64,000 bases of DNA from Eudoraea chungangensis. Its GTDB lineage: Bacteria > Bacteroidota > Bacteroidia > Flavobacteriales > Flavobacteriaceae. This document shows positions 45,600 to 55,010 of this stretch, piece after piece (position 1 is the stretch's first letter; each line of letters begins with the position of its first letter). Location of the stretch: positions 1 through 64,000 of the forward strand of contig NZ_JARDUB010000002.1 in assembly GCF_029360665.1 (NCBI RefSeq), read 5' to 3'. The notes beneath the pieces were generated by a model. It searched no databases and was not told where the DNA came from. It saw only the letters and a program-made list of their open reading frames with translations. Made by a program: the position numbers and the translations under genes.

Positions 45600-47351
45600 T
45601 TATTTTTTCATCAAAGTAATCATCTTTTTTATTCTGTCCTTTAATTTTTCACTTGAAAGTTTTTCCCTAAGACGATCGGTAATTAAGGGGAAAGAAAAAG
45701 GAGTAGGGGTAAGGCATTTTTTCCAGATTACTTTTTGGGAGGCTATTCTTTCAAGGGCAATTCTGAGTCGACCTTCTTCTAATTGATGTTCGAAGGTTTC
45801 CCTAAATGCCTGTAGGTAGAGTAAGTTGTCGGACTCATAATCCCGAAATACATTAAACAGTAATTGAGAACTACTTTGTAAGTGTTTAATCTTTATTCCT
45901 TTATCAGGATAGCCTGTAAAAACTAAACCACTTATAACCGCAATATCACGAAATTTACGTCTTGCCATCTCGGTAGAATTGAGACTGCTGTTGAGGTCAT
46001 CAAACAAATATTCTGTAGAAAAGAGATTATTGTCTAGGACTTCGTCTATATTAATTTCCTTGTCGGACAGTAATTCAAACCCGTAATCATTAAATGCCAA
46101 AGAAAAAGTAATTGGTATTAACAGACTTATTCTGTAACCCAATAGACTTCCCATGGCCTCATGAACAAATCGACCTTCGAAAGGATAAAAAACATGGTGA
46201 AAACCATCTGAAGTTTCAAAAGTTTCGATTAAAAATTCATCAGGTTTAGGAACAATGCTTTCCTTAGATTGCCTTAAAAAAATAGGTTCTAAAGCCTTTA
46301 TTTCACGAGATTGATTTGCCTCACTCTCTGAGGCAGAATACAATTCATCTCTTAAGAGTTCTGACATTTGAGCAGAAAAGCTAAGTCTTCCGCCCATCCA
46401 ACTAGGAACTTTTGAGGTACGTTTTGAAGAGTTTCGTACATGTGCCTGCATTTCCTTAACTCTTATAAACTCTAAATTTCTTCCTGCGAATGTAAAAACA
46501 TCACCTGGTTTTAGTTTAGAAATAAAATACTCTTCAATACTTCCAATGTATCCGCCTTTTTGATATCGTACGATAATATTCGCATCGCCAACTATAGTGC
46601 CAATTTGAAACCTGTGTCTCATGGCAATACCCCTATTAAAAATTTGATATTTGCCATTTGCATCCACTTCAACTTTCTTGTACTCATCATAAGCTTGAAG
46701 GCTTTGACTTCCCATTACGATAAAATTTAAAATCCATTGCCAGTGTTCCTGGGGCATGGCTTGATAACAAAAAGTGTGTCTAATTTCAGAAAATATTTGT
46801 TCCGGTATAAAACCATCAGAAATCGCCAGACTTATGAGGTATTGAATTAAAACATCGTAGCTGTTTAAATAGGGGACACGGTCCTCAACTGCCTTAGTTT
46901 TAGCCGCATTTTTCAAAGCGGAAGCTTCAACAAGTTCAATGGCATGTGTAGGAAGGAAATAAATAACACTTTCTTTCCCTGGCTGATGCCCACTTCTTCC
47001 GGCTCTTTGTAAAAACCTGGCTACTCCCTTAGGACCACCTATTTGGATAACAGTTTCTACCGGAGCAAAATCTACCCCTAAATCTAGGCTTGATGTACAG
47101 ACCACAGCCTTAAGGCTCTCATTTCTTATTGCTTCTTCTACCCATTGCCTTGTTTCCTTATTAATACTCCCATGATGCATAGCAATTTCTCCGGCATATT
47201 CTGGATGTTTTTCTAGTATTTTTTGGAACCAAATTTCACATTGACTTCTAGTATTTGTAAAGAGAAGTGTAGTTTTGCTATTGTTAATAATGGGTACTAT
47301 TTCTTCTAGAAGTTGAAGTCCCAAATGACCTCGCCAGGGGAAGGTGTCCAT
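45600..47351 (-). CDS. Lhr-type DEXH helicase, C-terminal part (frameshifted from 47371-48063)
   Basis: 583 residues from an internal ATG. It holds the second RecA domain (MHHGSINKETRQWVEEA, SSLDLGVDF, FLQRAGRSGHQPG) and the long Lhr-specific C-terminal region. The family is about 820 residues, which equals this part plus the fragment upstream. The ATG at 47351 lies in mid-domain, so it is not a true start: removing one A from the 11-A run at 47381-47391 joins the two frames as LKKKITVKSILPEKMDTF. Unless slippage restores the frame, the product is truncated. Confidence 0.85.
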   Translation of the reverse strand: MDTFPWRGHLGLQLLEEIVPIINNSKTTLLFTNTRSQCEIWFQKILEKHPEYAGEIAMHHGSINKETRQWVEEAIRNESLKAVVCTSSLDLGVDFAPVETVIQIGGPKGVARFLQRAGRSGHQPGKESVIYFLPTHAIELVEASALKNAAKTKAVEDRVPYLNSYDVLIQYLISLAISDGFIPEQIFSEIRHTFCYQAMPQEHWQWILNFIVMGSQSLQAYDEYKKVEVDANGKYQIFNRGIAMRHRFQIGTIVGDANIIVRYQKGGYIGSIEEYFISKLKPGDVFTFAGRNLEFIRVKEMQAHVRNSSKRTSKVPSWMGGRLSFSAQMSELLRDELYSASESEANQSREIKALEPIFLRQSKESIVPKPDEFLIETFETSDGFHHVFYPFEGRFVHEAMGSLLGYRISLLIPITFSLAFNDYGFELLSDKEINIDEVLDNNLFSTEYLFDDLNSSLNSTEMARRKFRDIAVISGLVFTGYPDKGIKIKHLQSSSQLLFNVFRDYESDNLLYLQAFRETFEHQLEEGRLRIALERIASQKVIWKKCLTPTPFSFPLITDRLREKLSSEKLKDRIKKMITLMKK

Positions 47352-47370
47352 CTTTTCAGGGAGAATACTT

Positions 47371-48063
47371 TTAACCGTAATTTTTTTTTTTAAGATTTGC
47401 TTTTATCAAAATGGAATTATGATAGGCCTCAGTCTGTGGGCCCAGTAAAACTTCTCTTGCTTGTTCAAGATTTCCGATGGTTGCAGAAATACCCCATATT
47501 TTCAATTTTGATGAAATACTCTTTAGCCTGGAGAGGGCAAGTTCTGTTTGCACTCCCCTTTTTGTGCCCAATAGTTCGTGCCATTCATCAACTACAATGG
47601 CATTACAGTTTTTAAAAATGCTCTGATAATTTTTAGTGGCGAGGAGCAAGTGCATGCTTTCGGGGGTGGTAATAAGAAGATTGGGCATATGTTTTTTTTG
47701 CTGCGCCCTTTCTTTAGAGGAAGTGTCTCCCGTACGAATACCAATTGTCAGCGATAGATTCAAGTCCTGGACAATCCTTTCTGCGGATTGTTTTATTTCT
47801 TTGGATAAAGCTCTGAGAGGTGTAATCCAAATTGCCTTAAGCCCCTTGTTGTTTTTTGAAGTGATCTTTTGTTTTTCCTTGAGGATTTCAAGCACTATTG
47901 GAAACCACAAGGCATAGGTTTTTCCACTGCCTGTTGGTGCATTTAGCAGGCCGTTTTTATTCTCTAGATAAGCTAGCCAAGTTTTTCTCTGAAAACTGTG
48001 GGGTTTCCAATCCTGCGTTTTAAACCAGTCTTCGGCTATTTCTAGCAATTCTCGCTGCAACAT
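47371..48063 (-). CDS. Lhr-type DEXH helicase, N-terminal part (ends at a frameshift)
   Basis: 230 residues: the Q-motif region, Walker A LLNAPTGSGKTYALWF, DEWHELLG (DEXH box) and SATIGNLE. This is the first RecA domain of the ligase-associated helicase. Translation stops at TAA (47371-47373) soon after a run of 11 A's on the coding strand. The rest of the protein continues in the next frame. Alone it lacks the second RecA domain and could not be a working helicase. Confidence 0.85.
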   Translation of the reverse strand: MLQRELLEIAEDWFKTQDWKPHSFQRKTWLAYLENKNGLLNAPTGSGKTYALWFPIVLEILKEKQKITSKNNKGLKAIWITPLRALSKEIKQSAERIVQDLNLSLTIGIRTGDTSSKERAQQKKHMPNLLITTPESMHLLLATKNYQSIFKNCNAIVVDEWHELLGTKRGVQTELALSRLKSISSKLKIWGISATIGNLEQAREVLLGPQTEAYHNSILIKANLKKKNYG

Positions 48064-48269
48064 TCGCTTTTTTTTAGATGTGCGATTAATTTCTTCTTCT
48101 GAGAATTTTTATAGCTGAAAAATAAAATACTTTTTAGTCCGTGTTTCTCTGGAAAGACTGAAAATTACGAAATATTAAACTTCGATTCAATTAACTTTAG
48201 TAGGATTTTAGTAAGTGTGAATGGTCGATATTTTTAATGCATTATTAAAAAAAACACTGCTAAAAAAAG

Positions 48270-48277
48270 TATCTTTG
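48270..48277 (+). promoter_or_regulatory. -7 box TATCTTTG for the TerB-like gene
   Basis: Exact TAnnTTTG match 22 bp before the ATG at 48300, in the 236-bp gap after the helicase gene. No clear -33 box. Confidence 0.5.
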
Positions 48278-48299
48278 TTCTTTTAAACAAACATACTAT

Positions 48300-48731
48300 A
48301 TGCCTATAATTGATCTGTATACTCATAGTGAACAAAGACGTAACCTAGCCCATTTTGCAACTCTTGCTTCTTTGGCTGCTGTGGATGGAGAAGTAAATGC
48401 CCATGAAAAGCTTTTGCTGGATAGTTTTGCTAATAAATTGGGAATTACATCTGAAGAGTACAAAGAAGTAATGAAAAAGTCTAATAAGTACCCAATTCAC
48501 CCCTACAATAGTGAAAAGGAGCGCTATGAAAGACTTTATGATTTGTTTCGAATCATTTATGCCGATAATAGTATCGAGGATAAAGAAATGGTACTCATAA
48601 AAAAATATGCTATTGGTTTAGGCTTTCCGTCTGAAAAGAGTAATAAAATATTGGAAAAATCGGTTGCTATTTTTAGCGGAAAAATCAATTTTAAGGACTA
48701 TCTGCATTTGCTCAATTCCGAAAATCACTAA
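48300..48731 (+). CDS. TerB-like protein
   Basis: 143 residues, all helical, in the TerB family: LASLAAVDGEVNAHEKLLLDSFA and a second similar half (IIYADNSIEDKEMVLIKKYAIGLGF), each with the acidic DG/N-x-x-E pattern that binds metal in TerB. The name comes from tellurite resistance, but such stand-alone members are common in flavobacteria with unknown role. It is a single gene, convergent with fbp. Confidence 0.85.
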   Translation: MPIIDLYTHSEQRRNLAHFATLASLAAVDGEVNAHEKLLLDSFANKLGITSEEYKEVMKKSNKYPIHPYNSEKERYERLYDLFRIIYADNSIEDKEMVLIKKYAIGLGFPSEKSNKILEKSVAIFSGKINFKDYLHLLNSENH

Positions 48732-48744
48732 TTCCTGTGCGGTT

Positions 48745-49755
48745 TTAGGAATTGCTTGCCTTCATAAATTCCTCAGCTTTTTCAACCATTTTTTTACTAC
48801 CGCAGAAAAAAGGGACTCTTTGGTGTAGTTGGGTAGGTTCTATATCAAGAATTCTGCCATAGCCATTGCTGGCTTTTCCGTTAGCCTGCTCTGCAATAAA
48901 AGCCATAGGATTACACTCGTAAAGCAGTCTTAATTTTCCATTCGAAGCCATACTGCTTTTGGGGTATAGATAGATTCCACCTTTAATCATATTTCGGTGA
49001 AAATCCGAAACAAGTGAGCCTATATATCTTGAGGTATAAGGTCTGTCACCTTCTTCTTGCTGACAGTATTTAATATAGTCTTTCACTCCCTGAGGAAAAT
49101 GAATATAATTTCCTTCATTTACCGAGTAAATAGTTCCTGATTCGGGAAACTCCATATCAGGATGAGAAAGATAAAACGTGCCAATTGCCGGATTCAAGGT
49201 AAACCCATTAACCCCATATCCTGTAGTGTAAACCAGCATGGTACTGGTGCCATAAACAATATAGCCTGCGGCCACTTGTTCGCGACCAGGTTGAAGAAAA
49301 TCATCCAAGGTAACAGGAGTGCCAACAGGAGTTACTCTTCGGTAAATGGAAAATATAGTTCCAACCGATACATTTACGTCGATATTTGAAGAACCATCTA
49401 AAGGGTCTATCAAAACCACATACTTATTTTGATGTTTTTCGTCATTGCTATTAATGCTAATAAAATCATCTTCTTCTTCGGATGCTATACCGCATACAAT
49501 TTCTCTGTTTTTTAAGGTCTGAATAAACTTTTCGTTGGCTAATACATCCAATTTTTGCTGACTTTCTCCTTGTATGTTCGTGTCACCAGCGGCTCCTAGA
49601 ATATCTACTAGGCCTGCCTTGTTCACCTCATGATTTACCACTTTACAGGCAAGTCTTATCGCATTTATAAGTTTAGATAATTCCCCGGAAGAGTATTGAA
49701 AAGAATCTTGATTTTCTATAATAAATTCTCCAAGAGTCTTGTTCTTTTTATGCAT
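48745..49755 (-). CDS. fbp: Fructose-1,6-bisphosphatase class I
   Basis: 336 residues. The metal and phosphate site [20 protein letters not shown] is the class I signature, with [11 protein letters not shown] before it and [16 protein letters not shown] near the end. It hydrolyses fructose 1,6-bisphosphate in gluconeogenesis, using magnesium. ATG at 49755; the divergent GNAT gene promoter lies just beyond. A single gene. Confidence 0.97.
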   Translation of the reverse strand: MHKKNKTLGEFIIENQDSFQYSSGELSKLINAIRLACKVVNHEVNKAGLVDILGAAGDTNIQGESQQKLDVLANEKFIQTLKNREIVCGIASEEEDDFISINSNDEKHQNKYVVLIDPLDGSSNIDVNVSVGTIFSIYRRVTPVGTPVTLDDFLQPGREQVAAGYIVYGTSTMLVYTTGYGVNGFTLNPAIGTFYLSHPDMEFPESGTIYSVNEGNYIHFPQGVKDYIKYCQQEEGDRPYTSRYIGSLVSDFHRNMIKGGIYLYPKSSMASNGKLRLLYECNPMAFIAEQANGKASNGYGRILDIEPTQLHQRVPFFCGSKKMVEKAEEFMKASNS

Positions 49756-49841
49756 GGACGTGTTCTGTTTTATTTAGATACAAATATCGGTTATTTTGTG
49801 ATACATGAGAGGGAATAATTTTACACTCGACTTAAATATTA

Positions 49842-49849
49842 TAACTTTG
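49842..49849 (+). promoter_or_regulatory. -7 box TAACTTTG for the GNAT-aspartokinase operon
   Basis: Exact TAnnTTTG match 18 bp before ATG 49868. It rules out the earlier in-frame ATG at 49805, which would lie upstream of the transcription start. Confidence 0.5.
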
Positions 49850-49867
49850 TGTTTTAAATATAACAAT

Positions 49868-50356
49868 ATGGGTTTAATAGTAAGGAAAGCTGAGCCAAAG
49901 GATATGGCCGACGTACTATCTTTAATTAAGGAGTTGGCGAGTTTTGAAAAAGAGGATGATGCTGTGGAGGTAACGATTAATGATCTTTTGGAAGATGGGT
50001 TTGGCTCATCTGCACTTTACCATTGTTTTGTAGCTGAGGTTGACGAGGCAATAGCTGGTACGGCCATTGTATACCCAAGATATTCTACTTGGAAAGGGCA
50101 GGTACTTCATTTAGAAGACCTTATTGTATCTGAGAGGTTCAGAGGATTGGGTATTGGTTCTGCCTTGCTTACCGCTGTGGTGGAGTATGGTGCCGCACTG
50201 AAGGTTAAAAGAATTTCTTGGGAAGTATTGGATTGGAACGCTCCTGCAATTGCTTTTTACGAGAAAAAGGGAGCCAAGGTATTACGGGATTGGGATGTAG
50301 TACAACTTAACGAATCGGGAATAAAAGAATTTTTAGAAAATAATGAGAGTATTTAA
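49868..50356 (+). CDS. GNAT family N-acetyltransferase
   Basis: 162 residues from ATG 49868. The acetyl-CoA motif is RFRGLGIGSALLTAVVEYG (R/Q-x-x-G-x-G/A), followed by WNAPAIAFYEKKGA. The closest group is the diamine/spermidine-type GNATs, but the substrate is unknown. It overlaps the aspartokinase gene by 14 bp, so translation is coupled; acetylation of an amino acid or polyamine intermediate is a guess. Confidence 0.9.
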   Translation: MGLIVRKAEPKDMADVLSLIKELASFEKEDDAVEVTINDLLEDGFGSSALYHCFVAEVDEAIAGTAIVYPRYSTWKGQVLHLEDLIVSERFRGLGIGSALLTAVVEYGAALKVKRISWEVLDWNAPAIAFYEKKGAKVLRDWDVVQLNESGIKEFLENNESI

Positions 50357-51596
50357 GTTTGGAGGAGCCTCTGTAAAGGATGCACAGGGTGTAAAAAATG
50401 TTGTAAACGTGTTAAACGAAACGGGGCACGAAAACACTTTTTTGGTAGTGTCCGCAATGGGAAAAATGACTAATGCCATGGAAGAGGTGGTAAAGGCCTA
50501 TTTTACTGATAAAACTGTTTTGTCCGATCACTTATCGGAAGTTGAAAACTATCATGAGGCAATACTGCAGGAATTGTTTCCCAATCCAAATCATCATGTT
50601 TTCTACAGAGTACGTCTCCTTTTCGAAGAAGTCAAAGGATTTTTGACTTGGAACAAATCCCCCAATTACAGTTTTGTTTATGATCAAGTAGTTGGCTATG
50701 GCGAATTATTATCTACCACTATTGTAAGTGCCTACTTAAAGGAAGTTGGTATAGAAAATCATTGGTTAGACATAAGAGAACTTATAAAAACAGATGATAA
50801 TTATAGAGACGGCACAGTAAATTGGACTAGAACAGAGTTGCTGATAAAAGGAGCCGTGGAGCCTAATAAACTTTATATTACACAGGGCTTTTTAGGAAGC
50901 GATGCAAATAACTTTACAACGACCTTAGGACGTGAGGGTTCCGATTATACGGCAGCCATTGTTGCGTACTGTTTAAAGGCTAATTCAGTTACTATTTGGA
51001 AAGATGTGCCAGGCGTACTAAATGCGGATCCAAGATATTTTAAAGAGACTGCATTATTAAATAATATATCCTATAGAGAAGCCATAGAACTTGCATTTTA
51101 TGGTGCTTCGGTAATTCACCCTAAGACTCTTCAACCATTGCAGCGCAAGGAAATACCCCTGCAAGTAAAGTCATTTCTTCACCCTAAAAACAAAGGAACT
51201 ACGGTTGGAAAAGGTATAGGAATTGAACCGAAGATCCCTTGTTTTATAGTTAAGAAGAATCAGGTATTAATGAAACTATCTTCTTTGGATTTTTCCTTCA
51301 TTGTTGAAGATAGTATTAGTGGTTTATTTAAGCTATTACACGATAACCAAATGAAGGTTGACTTAATACAGAATTCCGCCATAAGTTTTTCGGTTTGCAT
51401 AGATAATAAGTTTAATAGACTTGAGGATTTAAAGAAAAAGTTGTCTGGTAAGTTCAAAGTGGTTTGTCAGGAACATGTAGCCTTATATACTATAAGACAT
51501 TTTGATGATAAATCTATTGAGACTTTAAAAAGTGAAAAACAAATATTGCTAGAGCAAAGAGGAATTGAAACTATTCAATTTGTGGTAAAAGAATAG
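50343..51596 (+). CDS. Aspartate kinase
   Basis: 417 residues. The kinase domain has KFGGASVKDA, FLVVSAMGKMTNA and GREGSDYTAAIVAYCLKA, and NVxxYxDVPG-like TIWKDVPGVLNADPRYF. The C-terminal part from about 300 is the ACT regulatory region. It phosphorylates aspartate, the first step to lysine, threonine and methionine. It is monofunctional, with no fused homoserine dehydrogenase. It is the second gene of a pair with the GNAT gene. Confidence 0.93.
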   Translation: MRVFKFGGASVKDAQGVKNVVNVLNETGHENTFLVVSAMGKMTNAMEEVVKAYFTDKTVLSDHLSEVENYHEAILQELFPNPNHHVFYRVRLLFEEVKGFLTWNKSPNYSFVYDQVVGYGELLSTTIVSAYLKEVGIENHWLDIRELIKTDDNYRDGTVNWTRTELLIKGAVEPNKLYITQGFLGSDANNFTTTLGREGSDYTAAIVAYCLKANSVTIWKDVPGVLNADPRYFKETALLNNISYREAIELAFYGASVIHPKTLQPLQRKEIPLQVKSFLHPKNKGTTVGKGIGIEPKIPCFIVKKNQVLMKLSSLDFSFIVEDSISGLFKLLHDNQMKVDLIQNSAISFSVCIDNKFNRLEDLKKKLSGKFKVVCQEHVALYTIRHFDDKSIETLKSEKQILLEQRGIETIQFVVKE

Positions 51597-51672
51597 TACT
51601 TAGGCTCATTTTTCATTTAAAATTTCTAACCCTCATTTACATTTTCCTATCTTTACTTATTAAAGTTATCGT

Positions 51673-53475
51673 ATGGGATTAGTGACGGTAAAAGAGGTAG
51701 CTAAAGCGGTTAATCTGGATTCTTATGGTGTTTTTGGCACCTTTATGGGCTGGATGTTGGTGAGACTAACCAAGTTATCTGGGATTAATAAATTTTATAA
51801 AAAGCATAAGGAATTAGAAGCCCCAGAATTTTTAGAAGCTATTCTAGCACATTACGAAATTGATTTTGAAATCCCTGAAGATGATTTTAAGCGTCTCCCA
51901 AAAGAAGGCCCTTTTATTACAATAAGTAATCATCCACTAGGAGGAATTGATGGTGTTTTGCTTTTAAAATTAATGCTTTCTCATAGAGCGGATTTTAAAA
52001 TTATTGCGAACTTTTTATTACAAAGAGTAGAGCCCTTGGCCCCTTATATCATGCCAGTTAACCCCTTTGAGAATCACAAAGAGGTTAAGAGCAGTGTTGC
52101 GGGGTTTAAAAATGCTTTAGGGCATCTAAGAGATGGTCATCCTTTGGGTATATTTCCTGCTGGTGAGGTCTCCACCTATAAAGATGGAAAGTTAATAGTT
52201 GATAAGCCATGGGAAGAAAGTGCTTTAAAGCTAATCAGAAAGGCAAAAGTGCCAGTTGTTCCAATTTATTTTCACGCAAAAAACAGCAAACTCTTTTATT
52301 ATCTCTCCAGAGTTAATGATATTTTCAGGACAGCCAAGTTGCCATCTGAATTAACTACGCAGCACAATAGAGCAATAAAGGTTCGTATAGGGCAACCGAT
52401 TTCTGTGGAAAGCCAGAATGAGCAGCAATCTTTGGAAGATTATGCAGATTTGCTTAGGAAGAAGACCTATATTCTCTCCAATGCATATGAAAAAGAGCGC
52501 CTTATAGATACCTTACCAACAACTTTGAAAATTCCAAAACCTCAAAGGAAAATCGCCTCTGCTATGCGCACAGAAGTAATAGAGGGAGAGATAGAGAAAT
52601 TAAGAGAAAAAAACTGTCGTTTACTTCAGAGTAAAAATTATGAGGTCTTTCTGGCGAAGGAGAAGGATATGCCATTTATTTTAAAGGAAATTGGCAGGCA
52701 ACGTGAAGTTACTTTTAGAGCCATTGGAGAGGGAACAAATAAGTCTATTGACCTGGATAAGTTTGATAGTTATTATCACCACCTTTTTTTATGGGATAGT
52801 TTGGAAAAAACAATTGTTGGGGCCTACAGAATGGGTATGGGGTCAGAAATATATAAGAAGTACGGGATCGATGGATTTTACCTGCAAGACCTTTTTGGGG
52901 TAGAACCTGAACTTTACAATATGATGAGTCAGTCTATAGAAATGGGTAGGGCATACATTGTAAAAGAGTACCAGCAGAAACCTATGCCATTATTTTTACT
53001 TTGGAAAGGAATAGTACATACCACTCTGCGGTATCCAGAACATAAGTATCTCATAGGCGGGGTAAGTATAAGTAATCAGTTCTCCAATTTCTCAAAATCT
53101 CTAATGATCGAGTTTATGAAGTCGAATTATTGGGATCCCTATGTGGCCCAATATATAAGGCCCAAAAAGGCATTTAAGGTGAAACTAAATGATGCTGATA
53201 AAGAATTTATTTTTGACGAGACTGCGGCCGATTTAAATAAATTCGACAGATTAATTGACGAAGTTGAACCGGGCACTTTGCGCCTCCCAGTTTTAATTAA
53301 AAAGTATATCAAACAGAATGCAAAGGTTGTGGCATTTAACGTGGATCCTCTTTTTAATAATGCCGTCGATGGCCTAATGTATATAAAAATCTCAGATTTA
53401 CCAGAGAGCACAGTTAAACCGGTGATGGAAGAATTTCAGGCAGAATTAGAAAGAAAGCATATGGAAAATAACTAG
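51673..53475 (+). CDS. olsF: Bifunctional acyltransferase for amino-acid lipids (OlsF type)
   Basis: 600 residues with two domains. The N-terminal part (to about 290) is a PlsC-like acyltransferase: ISNHPLGGIDG (a variant of NHx4D with one extra residue) and IFPAGEVSTYKDG. From about 310 comes an OlsB-type N-acyltransferase (REVTFRAIGEGTNKSIDL, HHLFLWDS). OlsF proteins of Serratia and Flavobacterium join these two steps to make ornithine lipids; glycine or serine lipids are the alternative in Bacteroidetes. The amino acid cannot be told from sequence. A near-consensus -7 box (TATCTTTA) lies 18 bp upstream. Confidence 0.88.
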   Translation: MGLVTVKEVAKAVNLDSYGVFGTFMGWMLVRLTKLSGINKFYKKHKELEAPEFLEAILAHYEIDFEIPEDDFKRLPKEGPFITISNHPLGGIDGVLLLKLMLSHRADFKIIANFLLQRVEPLAPYIMPVNPFENHKEVKSSVAGFKNALGHLRDGHPLGIFPAGEVSTYKDGKLIVDKPWEESALKLIRKAKVPVVPIYFHAKNSKLFYYLSRVNDIFRTAKLPSELTTQHNRAIKVRIGQPISVESQNEQQSLEDYADLLRKKTYILSNAYEKERLIDTLPTTLKIPKPQRKIASAMRTEVIEGEIEKLREKNCRLLQSKNYEVFLAKEKDMPFILKEIGRQREVTFRAIGEGTNKSIDLDKFDSYYHHLFLWDSLEKTIVGAYRMGMGSEIYKKYGIDGFYLQDLFGVEPELYNMMSQSIEMGRAYIVKEYQQKPMPLFLLWKGIVHTTLRYPEHKYLIGGVSISNQFSNFSKSLMIEFMKSNYWDPYVAQYIRPKKAFKVKLNDADKEFIFDETAADLNKFDRLIDEVEPGTLRLPVLIKKYIKQNAKVVAFNVDPLFNNAVDGLMYIKISDLPESTVKPVMEEFQAELERKHMENN

Positions 53476-53658
53476 ATACTTTATTTTTGAATAAATTCTC
53501 CATAATCGGCACGACTCTTGGGTTAAGAAAATGGGTTTCTTTTTCAGCCTTGTAAAGCTGTGCCTGATCGACTATCAATTTATCAGGGTAACCATGTGGC
53601 ATTTTAATTCAACAAGAATTACCTGAAGATAAAATCAGAATATTTTTCCCGGGGAATA

Positions 53659-54156
53659 TTACTGTCCTACTTTTTTACTTCTTCTTTCATATATAAGATT
53701 GTTGTACCATACCCCATGAAGCTGAGCAATTTTTTCTCTAGTGCCCACATGCCTAAAACCCATACGCTCATGTAGCTTAATACTTGCTTCATTAGAGGGG
53801 AAAATACCCGATTGAAGCGTCCAAAAACCATTTTTTTCACTACAAGCTATTAGTGCTTTCATTAAAACTTGCCCCAAGCCTTGTCTCCGACTTTTCTGCG
53901 ACATATAGATACTTACTTCAGCAACCCCCCCGTATACGCACCTACCGGATACTGCAGATAGAGCGGCCCACCCTAAGACAATGTTGTCTTTTTCAATCAA
54001 AAGCCTGCAATGTTTTAAGTGGTTCTGGTTCCATAATTCATAATCAGGTGCTTCTATCTCGAATGTTGCTGTTCCTGTTCTAATACCTTCCTCATATATA
54101 TTCTGAACAGCACCCCAATGTTTCTTTTTCATTGGAATTATAAGGATATTGCTCAT
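53659..54156 (-). CDS. arsN1: ArsN1-like GNAT acetyltransferase
   Basis: 165 residues from ATG 54156; a GTG at 54195 would overlap the previous gene. The sequence follows the phosphinothricin/arsinothricin acetyltransferase pattern: GTATFEIEAPD, RCVYGGVAEVSIYM, RQGLGQVLMKALI (acetyl-CoA site), WTLQSGIFPSNEAS and MGFRHVGTREKI. ArsN1 in arsenic operons acetylates arsinothricin. It is third in the arsR-DUF6428 operon here, which supports that reading, though other amine or amino-acid substrates remain possible. Confidence 0.82.
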   Translation of the reverse strand: MSNILIIPMKKKHWGAVQNIYEEGIRTGTATFEIEAPDYELWNQNHLKHCRLLIEKDNIVLGWAALSAVSGRCVYGGVAEVSIYMSQKSRRQGLGQVLMKALIACSEKNGFWTLQSGIFPSNEASIKLHERMGFRHVGTREKIAQLHGVWYNNLIYERRSKKVGQ

Positions 54157-54181
54157 TAGGTCTGAATTCAATGTAGTTCTA

Positions 54182-54670
54182 TTAGCAGCATCCACTTCCT
54201 GGAGTACAGTCCGAGACTTCTTCTAGCATAACCTCTTGCGGTACGCCGCAAATGTCATTAGCCTTACAATGGGTTTCTTCTAAGCTCAAGGAAACATATA
54301 ATTTGCCTTGATTTACCCTAAATTCATAGGCATGTAGTACAGATGTATGGAATTCAGAATTCCCATATTCAAATTTAATTTCCGATTCTAAATTCATTGG
54401 CCTAAGACCATGAACTCGATTTAGGATTTGTAAGGCCTTATAAGAAGTCATATAAATAGTTTTTTCTTTTTCAGAAGGACTTTCCCATAATTGTACAATT
54501 GTCTCATGCCATGAATCCTGCCTTCCACCGCAATCTACAGATTCTACGGTAATATTTTTTACTTCAGTTATATGGTAATTTGCTCCAACCAAGGCATTGG
54601 GCTGGTATTCGAATACGAGCTCCAACGAAGGATTATTTTCTAAAATTTCTAAAAATTCTTTTGTTTTCAT
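54182..54670 (-). CDS. DUF6428 family protein of the ars-type operon
   Basis: 162 residues, cytoplasmic, with no catalytic motif I know. Cysteines are striking: VDCGG, THCKANDICG and a C-terminal DCTPGSGCC with a vicinal pair, fitting thiol binding of arsenite or a similar soft metal. The family regularly follows arsR in flavobacteria. It starts 10 bp after the arsR stop and 25 bp before the acetyltransferase ATG, so all three are one operon. Confidence 0.8.
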   Translation of the reverse strand: MKTKEFLEILENNPSLELVFEYQPNALVGANYHITEVKNITVESVDCGGRQDSWHETIVQLWESPSEKEKTIYMTSYKALQILNRVHGLRPMNLESEIKFEYGNSEFHTSVLHAYEFRVNQGKLYVSLSLEETHCKANDICGVPQEVMLEEVSDCTPGSGCC

Positions 54671-54680
54671 AAGACTAGAT

Positions 54681-55004
54681 TTAACAACAATTCGATTCAG
54701 TTCTTAATAAAAAATTATTTATTAATGCCTGTATTTCTGTCCAACGGGCAGTGTTAATACAATAACATACTTTTTTACCACTAATTTCCCCTTCTATTAA
54801 TCCCATATGTTTTAGTTCTTTTAAGTGTTGGGAAATGGTGGGCTGGGCCAACCCAATTTCTTCTACTATATCATTGCAAATACATCCTTGTTGTTTACTT
54901 ATATGTTGCAAAATCGCAATCCTTCCTGGATGTGCAAGTGTTCTGAAAATATCTGCCAGAGTATTCTGATCTTCGGTGAAAATATGTGACTTAGTTAGAC
55001 CCAT
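54681..55004 (-). CDS. arsR: ArsR family transcriptional repressor
   Basis: 107 residues: winged-helix core (LAHPGRIAILQHIS, then LAQPTISQHLKELKHMGLIEGE). Candidate metal-thiol sites are Cys41-x-Cys43 (GCICNDIV), Cys80-x-Cys82 (KVCYCI) and Cys106-Cys107 at the very C-terminus. ArsR proteins release DNA when As(III) or Sb(III) binds. It heads the operon, and a palindrome over its promoter suggests self-control. Confidence 0.93.
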   Translation of the reverse strand: MGLTKSHIFTEDQNTLADIFRTLAHPGRIAILQHISKQQGCICNDIVEEIGLAQPTISQHLKELKHMGLIEGEISGKKVCYCINTARWTEIQALINNFLLRTESNCC

Positions 55005-55010
55005 TATGTA

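Noticed and set aside
49805-49868. Earlier in-frame ATG for the GNAT gene
   Set aside because: A -7 promoter box at 49842-49849 lies after it, so transcripts would begin downstream; the alignment also starts at 49868.
53414-53602. 62-codon minus-strand frame between olsF and arsN1
   Set aside because: The end overlaps olsF in antisense by 62 bp and no family is recognised. Its upper half looks protein-like, so it could be a remnant, but support is too weak to list.
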